Shown here: in pieces, positions 33,489 through 39,018 of the stretch | How positions within the stretch are numbered: position 1 is the stretch's first letter | How the letters are laid out: each line of letters starts with the position of its first letter | NCBI GenBank assembly: GCA_964419935.1 | Contig: CAYQQJ010000031.1 | Span: 1-39,018 of the forward strand | DNA: 39,018 nucleotides | Origin: CAYQQJ01 sp964419935 | GTDB taxonomy: Bacteria; Pseudomonadota; Gammaproteobacteria; Pseudomonadales; Cellvibrionaceae | Direction: 5' to 3' | The notes under the pieces: model-generated | Databases searched by the model: none | What the model was told of the DNA's origin: nothing | Seen by the model: the letters and a program-made list of their open reading frames with translations, nothing else | Program-made: the position numbers and the translations under genes

Positions 33489-33531
33489 TTCTCACTTTCT
33501 TCTACCCGTGAAGCGAGCCTTGGCGGCCCGC

Positions 33532-34593
33532 TCATGCAAAGCGTCGCTTGTTCCAGCGAATAAACTGCCAGGAGCGCTTCAGCAGCAATTGATACATTGC
33601 CACAAACAGCAGTATCCCAATGAAGGAAACCGGCTCCGCGATATTCTGTGTGACGGTCAGCACACCCAGCAGCACCAGAAGGCTCTGGCAGAGCAGCATA
33701 ATCTGAAGGGTTTGAATTGGAGTGAACCCCGCCCGCATAAGAACATGGTGTATGTGGGTTCGATCCGGAGCCATGGGCGACCGGCCACGCTTCACGCGCC
33801 GGTAGATGATAGTGGCCATATCCGTCATGGGCAGGAGCACGAACCACATGGCGGCAAGCGGACTAAAGGCTACAGCTTCTGATTGGGAGCCCTGTATGAG
33901 CAATACACCCACAGAAAGGCCAATGAACATGCTGCCGGCGTCACCCATAAAGATTTTGGCAAGCCTGGAGCGGGGCTTGTTACCCCAAAGGTTGAAAATA
34001 AGGAACGCACTGAGGGCACCAACGAAGGCAGTACAGAGCAAGCTAAGAACGAGAGATCCCGATGCACCAAACAGGTAGATAAGGCCAACAAATGAGATAA
34101 GGCTGATGCCCCCCACCAGGCCGTCCATGCCATCCAGCATGTTGAAGGCATTGATAGCGCCGAGTAGTGCAAGAATTGCCAGGGGATACCCGAACCAGCC
34201 GACGTTGATATCACCCATGCCGAACAAATTGCCGAAATTGCTCAGTTGAGTGTCCAGGCCGTAGACGAAGATGCTCGCGATTAGCAGCTGCCCCACCAGG
34301 CGGAAACGTGCGCTCAAGTTATAGCGGTCATCTACCGCGCCCATGAATACAAGCAGGCTGCCGCCGACCATAAAGAGCCGAATAAACAGAGGTTGGTCTA
34401 CGAAAATATAGACTGACAGAAAAACACCGCAGAATATGGCAATGCCGCCGATAAGAGGAATTGCACCGTTGTGACGCTTGCGGCCGCCGGGTTTATCTAC
34501 CAAGCCTATCATGCACGCAATTGGTTTCAATGTTTTTATTATGGCAAACGTAATCGCAAAAGCTGCAATCAGCACACCCAGCTCGACACCCAT
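33532..34593 (-). CDS. wecA: WecA/MraY-family initiating glycosyl-1-phosphate transferase, copy 2
   Basis: A 353-aa polytopic protein of the UDP-GlcNAc/MurNAc-pentapeptide phosphotransferase family. Motifs: GLVDKPGGRKRHNG near the N-terminus, FMGAVDDRYNL (Asp pair), GAINAFNMLDGMDGLVGG, KIFMGDAGSMFIGL, and the cytoplasmic HIHH loop in PDRTHIHHVLMRAGF. Such enzymes transfer a sugar-phosphate, commonly GlcNAc-1-P, to undecaprenyl phosphate and start the repeat unit. It is a close paralogue of the protein at 35971-37029. Confidence 0.92.
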   Translation of the reverse strand: MGVELGVLIAAFAITFAIIKTLKPIACMIGLVDKPGGRKRHNGAIPLIGGIAIFCGVFLSVYIFVDQPLFIRLFMVGGSLLVFMGAVDDRYNLSARFRLVGQLLIASIFVYGLDTQLSNFGNLFGMGDINVGWFGYPLAILALLGAINAFNMLDGMDGLVGGISLISFVGLIYLFGASGSLVLSLLCTAFVGALSAFLIFNLWGNKPRSRLAKIFMGDAGSMFIGLSVGVLLIQGSQSEAVAFSPLAAMWFVLLPMTDMATIIYRRVKRGRSPMAPDRTHIHHVLMRAGFTPIQTLQIMLLCQSLLVLLGVLTVTQNIAEPVSFIGILLFVAMYQLLLKRSWQFIRWNKRRFA

Positions 34594-34681
34594 GTCGTAT
34601 CCCTTCTACTACCTTTTGTAAAGCGATTGGTCGCCTTTTGCACAATGATAACAGGGTAGTTTGTGACAGACCACACGTTTT

Positions 34682-34694
34682 TGTAAAATTTACA
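34682..34694. promoter_or_regulatory. Palindrome upstream of wecA copy 2
   Basis: TGTAAAATTTACA is a perfect 13-bp inverted repeat in the 263-bp gap between the two modules, ~90 bp before the wecA copy 2 start. It may be an operator; no regulator is identified. Confidence 0.3.
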
Positions 34695-34856
34695 CGGTGC
34701 AGCGGGTAGTATCCAGCATCAGGCGCGTTAGCGGTCCCTCACCGCAGTGGTACGGCCTGATGGATGATGGGATGGGGGTAGGATGGATAATGAGGTGAAC
34801 GGAGCGCGACTTGGCGCGGTAGACAGATGATCCCGAATAGGACGAGTGACCGCCCC

Positions 34857-35861
34857 CTATTCCTGCCTTGCAGCTCCAGCACTAACAAAATGGCGAATGA
34901 ACACGAACATTACAGCGAGCATACCGCCCAGCATCACTCCCAGCACGCAAATCAGCGCACGCTTGGGCTTTGCCTTTTCTTCTGCCACTACCGGTGGATC
35001 TATGGTGGAGAAGATATATTCATCCCGCACTTCAGCCAGCATGATGGTTTTGGTCTGTTCTTCAATAAGCTGATAAAACACGGTGCGCATTTCCGCCAGC
35101 GCCACTCGCTCCAGCTGTTGATGGAGAAAATCGATACTGCGCTGAGCCTCGCCCACGTCCTGCTCTTTCATCACCTCATTGATTTCTTCCACAAGCAATT
35201 TTACCCAATGGGCTGCAATGTAGGGAGATTGATGCTCCACGGCAATGGTTATAAAGCCGGTTTCCTTATCCTGTGTGACAGTGAGAATTTCCATAAAGGT
35301 CTTATAGGCTTCCCACGCTGAAGGTTCGGGCATTTTGGGTGGATCAACATCCCTGACCCAGCGTTTTTGTTCGGCATCATATAGCTCCGAATCAAAGCGT
35401 AGCTCATTGCCTTCCCGGCTCCACCCGTTAACCGCCATCAGTTCCGGCAGAATACCGTGCCGCTGGATGAACTCACCGACAAATTCCCGGGATTTAAGAA
35501 CTTCCATGGCCACAGCGACCTTGTTTTCCGCTCCACCACCACCCCCGAGCTTGATACCCGCTAATGACGCCAGGCCTCCCAACTGCCCTGCCATTTGCGA
35601 CAAGCCACCGCCTTGAGCCTCCTCTGAAGGGGCAAGGAGCGCTTCTGACTTATAGATATTGGGCAGAGACAACGCGTAAATAACGGAGCCAATGGCAAAC
35701 ACCGCGGTGACGGCGATAATCAGCCATTTACCTTTCCAGATCACATCCCAGAGTTCGCGCAGGTCTATCTCGTCATTTGCTCCGCCGTTAAATTCCTGGG
35801 GATAGGCATAGACCACATTTTGCGGAGCCCGATGGGAAGATGAAATGTTATCGTTTTTCAT
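34857..35861 (-). CDS. wzz: Wzz-type chain-length regulator, copy 1
   Basis: A 334-aa PCP-1 protein: cytoplasmic DEIDLRELWDVIWKGK, TM1 (WLIIAVTAVFAIGSVIYALS), a periplasmic domain with SQMAGQLGGLASLAGIKLGG and a Gly-rich insert GGGG, then TM2 (ALICVLGVMLGGMLAVMFVF). It is the same length as copy 2 and paralogous throughout. It follows wecA copy 1 after ~109 bp. Two Wzz proteins could give two modal chain lengths, as known for other bacteria with two Wzz. Confidence 0.9.
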   Translation of the reverse strand: MKNDNISSSHRAPQNVVYAYPQEFNGGANDEIDLRELWDVIWKGKWLIIAVTAVFAIGSVIYALSLPNIYKSEALLAPSEEAQGGGLSQMAGQLGGLASLAGIKLGGGGGAENKVAVAMEVLKSREFVGEFIQRHGILPELMAVNGWSREGNELRFDSELYDAEQKRWVRDVDPPKMPEPSAWEAYKTFMEILTVTQDKETGFITIAVEHQSPYIAAHWVKLLVEEINEVMKEQDVGEAQRSIDFLHQQLERVALAEMRTVFYQLIEEQTKTIMLAEVRDEYIFSTIDPPVVAEEKAKPKRALICVLGVMLGGMLAVMFVFIRHFVSAGAARQE

Positions 35862-35970
35862 TAACGCGTCTGTTGTTGGGTTTGAATAGGTTGGCGTGAA
35901 GCGACTATCTGTACTTGTTCGCGGTTGTCTACATTTGGCTGCGCCTATCTGGCGCCAACCTGCGTGATCA

Positions 35971-37029
35971 TTATGCGTACCGGCGCTTGTTCCAGCGAAT
36001 AAACCGCCAGGAGCGTTTCATCAGCAACTGATAGAGTGCAACAAATACCAGTATCCCCAGAAACGATACGCTCTCCGCACTATTGGAGGTGGTGGCCAAT
36101 ACACCGAATGCCACCAGCAGGCACTGAAATGCCACCATAATCCGCAATGTTTGCGGAGCGGTGAAGCCGGCGCGCATGAGAATGTGGTGAATGTGAGTTC
36201 GGTCTGGCGACATGGGTGAACGGCCACGCATAATGCGGCGATACATAATGGTGAACATATCTGTCATGGGCAGGAGTACAAACCACATGGCACTAATGGG
36301 TTTGAAGGCAACCTCGGTTCCCTGGGAACCGTGAATCAATAACACGCCGATGGCGAGGCCGACAAACATGCTGCCGGCGTCCCCCATGAATATTTTGCTG
36401 AACTTGTTGTTGGGTTTGCCCCAAATGTTGAATATCAGGAAGGCGGCCATAGCGCCTATAAAGGTGGTACACAGCAGGCTGAAGGTGTCACTGCCCGCCA
36501 CGCCGAACAGGTAGGCCAGCCCGATGAACGAGGCAATGCCCATGCTGCCGACCAGGCCGTCCATACCGTCCAGCATGTTGAAAGCATTGATAACGCCGAT
36601 GAGAGATAACACGGCGAGTGGATAGCCCAGCCAGCCGATGTAAATATCGCCCATGCCCAGGAGGTTGCCGAAGCTGGCAATTTCCACCTGCAGGCCGTAA
36701 ACAAAGATACAGGCCACGAGGAACTGCCCTACCAGACGGAAGCGGGCGCTGAGTTCATAGCGATCATCCAATGCGCCCATGAAAACCAGGAAGCCACCGC
36801 CGAGCATGAACAGGCGAATGAAGATAGGTTGGTCCATAAACAGATAGGCGGTCATGAATACTCCGCCGAAGATGGCAATGCCACCAATGAGCGGGATAAC
36901 GCCGTCATGGTGTTTGCGCCCGCCGGGCTTGTCTACCAAATCTATCAAGTAGGCGACGGGTTTAAGCGCCTTTACAATGATGAAGGTGATGGCAAACGCC
37001 GATGCCAGTACTCCCAAACTGACGTCCAT
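35971..37029 (-). CDS. wecA: WecA/MraY-family initiating glycosyl-1-phosphate transferase, copy 1
   Basis: A 352-aa integral membrane protein with the motif set of copy 2: LVDKPGGRKHHDG, MGALDDRYEL, NAFNMLDGMDGLVG, KIFMGDAGSMFVGL, and PDRTHIHHILMRAGF. AGGAGC lies five bases before the ATG. The gene heads the locus, downstream of ihfB. All key residues seem intact in both copies, so both may be active, possibly with different sugar donors. Confidence 0.92.
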   Translation of the reverse strand: MDVSLGVLASAFAITFIIVKALKPVAYLIDLVDKPGGRKHHDGVIPLIGGIAIFGGVFMTAYLFMDQPIFIRLFMLGGGFLVFMGALDDRYELSARFRLVGQFLVACIFVYGLQVEIASFGNLLGMGDIYIGWLGYPLAVLSLIGVINAFNMLDGMDGLVGSMGIASFIGLAYLFGVAGSDTFSLLCTTFIGAMAAFLIFNIWGKPNNKFSKIFMGDAGSMFVGLAIGVLLIHGSQGTEVAFKPISAMWFVLLPMTDMFTIMYRRIMRGRSPMSPDRTHIHHILMRAGFTAPQTLRIMVAFQCLLVAFGVLATTSNSAESVSFLGILVFVALYQLLMKRSWRFIRWNKRRYA

Positions 37030-37067
37030 TTAAAGCTCCTGTGTGGTAATGCTGCGGTGAGGCGCGG

Positions 37068-37073
37068 ATTATA
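37068..37073 (-). promoter_or_regulatory. Possible -10 box for the wecA-wzz operon
   Basis: TATAAT on the minus strand, 38 bp upstream of the wecA copy 1 ATG. No convincing -35 box precedes it. Confidence 0.35.
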
Positions 37074-37274
37074 CTGATTTAATGACACTTTTGCTGCCGA
37101 AAAATTGCTGTTTTTTGTAATTTTGCTACGGCTGTTTATTAGGGCACCTGGCCCTGTGGACAACTGGAGAGCCGAAAGCTGCCATTCATGACTCGCGCCC
37201 ACTTATAATTCGAGCTTCGGAGTTCACCAAGCCCTATAGCGCCGCCTTTAGGTGATTTTAACCCGGCCCGCTTC

Positions 37275-37364
37275 GGGGTAGGGCTTTCTGGAAACGCCGT
37301 GAACCCGTCCATGGGGGCTCCCCCACGAGGTCCCTCTCGTGAGGGTTCCAGAAAGCCCTACCCC
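37275..37364. repeat. Large palindromic element downstream of ihfB
   Basis: Perfect 19-bp inverted arms, GGGGTAGGGCTTTCTGGAA (37275-37293) and TTCCAGAAAGCCCTACCCC (37346-37364), enclose a GC-rich loop with its own small hairpins (GGGGGCTCCCCC). The rest of the 37030-37525 gap has no recognised gene. It could fold into a long RNA hairpin and separate ihfB from the polysaccharide locus. Confidence 0.8.
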
Positions 37365-37525
37365 AAATCGAACCTCACCATGTGCCAGACCTGAAAGTAT
37401 GCAATGTTGAACTCCGAAACTTGAGTTATAAGACTTGCAGGATAGCAAAGAGAGGCGGCGGATTTTGTTTGAAAATGTACGGGGCACGAGTGAGTATGGG
37501 GCTGGTTAGCAGGTGCCGAGGTGGT

Positions 37526-37822
37526 TCATGGATGGCTTTGCAGGCTGTCGTTGACGCGGTCGCGCATTTCCTTTCCTGGCTTGAAGTGCGGGACGTATTT
37601 GCCGGGTAAGTCGACGGTTTCACCGGTTTTGGGGTTGCGGCCTATGCGTGGTGCTCGGTAGTGAAGCGAGAAGCTGCCAAACCCTCTAATTTCAATGCGT
37701 TCACCGGTGGAGAGGCATTGGGACATATATTCCAGAATGAGCTTAACGGCCAGCTCAATGTCTTTGGCGGATAGTTGATCCTGTCGATCTGAGATGCGTT
37801 CTATGAGTTCGGATTTTGTCAT
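37526..37822 (-). CDS. ihfB: Integration host factor subunit beta
   Basis: A 98-aa HU/IHF-family protein, full length. It opens MTKSELIERISDRQDQLSAK and carries IEIRGFGSFSLHYRAPRIGR followed by NPKTGE, the beta-ribbon arm with the Pro that intercalates into DNA. YVPHFKPGKEMRDRVN is the beta-subunit C-terminus. With IhfA it bends DNA at specific sites for recombination, replication and transcription. In pseudomonads ihfB (himD) sits beside wzz and the O-antigen locus; the same adjacency is seen here. Confidence 0.96.
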   Translation of the reverse strand: MTKSELIERISDRQDQLSAKDIELAVKLILEYMSQCLSTGERIEIRGFGSFSLHYRAPRIGRNPKTGETVDLPGKYVPHFKPGKEMRDRVNDSLQSHP

Positions 37823-38122
37823 GGGTACAGCAGCTCCGGTGCGAGACCTTCAGCATGGGAAGGTGAGCGATCAAACAAGGAGTTACGCGGGTTTCCGCTA
37901 TTTGTTCCTTGGTTCGGCATGCAAGCTATTGTTATACAACAATTTTGGGGAACGGGCAAGTTAGGTTACAGCTGCAAGCTGCAAGCTTCAAGCCTCAAGC
38001 TGCAAGCGGAAGAGATGGCGGCATTGCCCACCATTGGTTATGGTTTTGAAATGGTGCGGGTGTTGGGTGTTGGTGGGCGGTGCCCACCCTACGGGGACTG
38101 GGGCTCGCATTGTCGGGAGGGC
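37823..38122. repeat. Repeats between ihfB and the VapBC pair
   Basis: A heptamer-period array of AAGCTGC-type units lies around 37968-38010. A GGTGGGC-GGT-GCCCACC hairpin (38072-38088) is followed by CTACGG, a REP-type palindrome of a different family whose reverse complement carries GTAG at its foot. No gene recognised. Confidence 0.65.
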
Positions 38123-38150
38123 TTGATTTGGCAACCGCGTGCCGTATAAT
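38123..38150 (+). promoter_or_regulatory. Sigma-70 promoter of the VapBC-type pair
   Basis: TTGATT (38123-38128), a 16-base spacer and a consensus TATAAT (38145-38150), which overlaps the palindrome ATAATTAT. It is followed 33 bp later by the antitoxin ATG. Confidence 0.7.
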
Positions 38151-38182
38151 TATTGATATCGAGCCGTACTCAAGGGGGCATC

Positions 38183-38428
38183 ATGCACGCCGATACTACC
38201 AAGCTGACAATCCGCTTACCGAAGCAGGATGTCGCATTCGTTAAAACCTACGCCAAGGCTCACGGCTTGACGGTTACCGAGGTAATTGACCGTTATTTGC
38301 GCCGAATTCGGGCGCTCGAGCAATATTCGCCGAGCCCCGAGTTGGATTTTATTACTGGGTTAGTGCCGACTGAAGTCGATGTTGAGGACACATACAAAAA
38401 GCATCTATTGGAGAAACATAGCCCGTGA
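38183..38428 (+). CDS. vapB: VapB-like antitoxin (RHH type, DUF6364-like)
   Basis: An 81-aa protein from the ATG at 38183, chosen for AAGGGGG just upstream; the frame opens earlier at 38153. TTKLTIRLPKQDVAFVKTYA, then KAHGLTVTEVIDRYLRRI, is a ribbon-helix-helix DNA-binding domain. The C-terminal EVDVEDTYKKHLLEKH would contact the toxin. It overlaps the PIN-domain gene by four bases. Autoregulation is likely. Confidence 0.85.
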   Translation: MHADTTKLTIRLPKQDVAFVKTYAKAHGLTVTEVIDRYLRRIRALEQYSPSPELDFITGLVPTEVDVEDTYKKHLLEKHSP

Positions 38429-38826
38429 TTTTGATTGATCTCAACGTTTTACTGGATGTACTTCAAAAGCGTGAACCGCATTACCGCAGTTCTGCTGCTA
38501 TTTTGGAGACGGTAATTCGTGGTGAAGTCAGGGGATTTGTAGCCGGGCATGCCGTGACGACCGCGCATTATATCGTGGGAAAATACCAAAGTCGTGATAC
38601 CGCTGACCGGGTAGTCGAATGGCTCTTGCGTCACTTTGGCGTTGCCGCCGTTGGGCATACGGAATTACAGCGGGCACGCGCCTTTGCCTGGCCCGATTTT
38701 GAAGATGCGGTGGTGGCCGCCGCCGCTGAAGCTTGTGCTTGCACGGCGGTAGTAACCCGCAATGTTAAGGATTTTCGCCATTCACCGATACCAGCAATGA
38801 CACCCGATGAATACCTGGTGATGTAG
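38425..38826 (+). CDS. vapC: VapC-type PIN-domain toxin
   Basis: A 133-aa protein with a GTG start overlapping the antitoxin stop. It has the PIN acidic residues: MILIDLNVLLDVLQKREPHY (first Asp), an internal Glu/Asp in FAWPDFEDAVVAAAA, and TRNVKDFRHSPIPAMTPDEY (terminal Asp). VapC toxins are Mg2+-dependent RNases that cut tRNA or rRNA. It pairs with the RHH antitoxin upstream. Confidence 0.9.
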   Translation: MILIDLNVLLDVLQKREPHYRSSAAILETVIRGEVRGFVAGHAVTTAHYIVGKYQSRDTADRVVEWLLRHFGVAAVGHTELQRARAFAWPDFEDAVVAAAAEACACTAVVTRNVKDFRHSPIPAMTPDEYLVM

Positions 38827-38870
38827 ACATCGCAGCTACAGGTGATTTGGGCGACCGGACGCCGGGACTG

Positions 38871-38972
38871 GTAGGTCGGATAAAACGCGAGCTCTGCGAG
38901 CGTTGCCATCCGACGTGAATGTCGGAAGGCCGTTCTTGAGCTTCCATGCGCGTCGCGCTTGAAGCTTTTTCG
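38871..38972. repeat. Two REP families side by side
   Basis: GTAGGTCGGAT (38871-38881) pairs with ATCCGAC (38908-38914) in one REP type. It is followed by a copy of the window's main type, GTCGGAAGGCCGTTCTTGAG to GAAGCTTTTTCG (38921-38972), which lacks its CCTACGG end. Confidence 0.7.
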
Positions 38973-39018
38973 TATATGGTCTCCTCCCCATTTGCAAGGC
39001 ACTGGTTTTGATGAAGTA

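Noticed and set aside
32484..35861. Wzc-type tyrosine autokinases
   Set aside because: Both proteins end after the second membrane segment and lack Walker motifs and a Tyr-rich tail, so they are Wzz-type.
37919..38149. 76-codon plus-strand frame in the gap after ihfB
   Set aside because: Its sequence is a translation of the heptamer and hairpin repeats (SCKLQASSLKLQAEE), and it extends through the TATAAT box of the vapBC promoter.

Overview
This window looks like part of the chromosome of a Gram-negative gammaproteobacterium, probably a free-living or marine-type one. The evidence is outer-membrane lipoproteins and beta-barrels, an ihfB gene next to a surface-polysaccharide locus (the same neighbourhood as the Pseudomonas aeruginosa O-antigen locus), REP-type palindromes, and REP-associated tyrosine transposases (RAYTs). 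I cannot name the species from sequence alone.

Layout. (1) 199-6763 and 9651-12839 hold an uncharacterised paralogous family. Large lipoproteins (904 and 1062 aa, plus one decapitated copy) are, in two cases, followed directly by a gene for a ~360-aa outer-membrane-barrel-like protein. Between them lie a beta-CASP metallo-beta-lactamase-fold RNase-like gene, a small lipoprotein and an RHH/ParE toxin-antitoxin (TA) pair. (2) 13236-21701 is a TA and repeat island: Xre/RES, HipA with a HipB-like partner in toxin-first order, StbD/StbE (RelBE type), a HigA relic, HigBA and an orphan ParD. Two near-identical RAYT genes and the GDP-mannose gene manC are interspersed. (3) 22291-37029 is a surface-polysaccharide locus on the minus strand. 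It contains two tandem copies of a WecA-like initiating transferase plus Wzz-like chain-length regulator module, then a MarR-type EPS-associated regulator, a nitroreductase-like protein, Wzx flippase, pyruvyltransferase, glycosyltransferases, a KpsS/KpsC-like capsule protein and a Wzy-like polymerase. The part from about 22.5 to 32.0 kb is visibly more A/T-rich than its flanks, as expected for an exchanged antigen cassette. (4) ihfB (37526-37822) is a core gene, followed by a VapBC-type TA pair and REP sequences at the right edge.

How the parts fit. ManC supplies GDP-mannose. The WecA-like proteins load the first sugar-phosphate on undecaprenyl phosphate. The glycosyltransferases, capsule protein and pyruvyltransferase build and decorate the repeat unit, which Wzx flips, Wzy polymerises and Wzz measures. 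No Wza exporter or Wzc tyrosine kinase is present here.

The most interesting unexplained items are the tandem lipoprotein/beta-barrel gene pairs, and the repeat ecology: at least four palindrome families with a GTAG foot, heptamer tandem repeats, and a recurring GGGTCAGGTCTTG motif that bounds both RAYT genes and also occurs alone.
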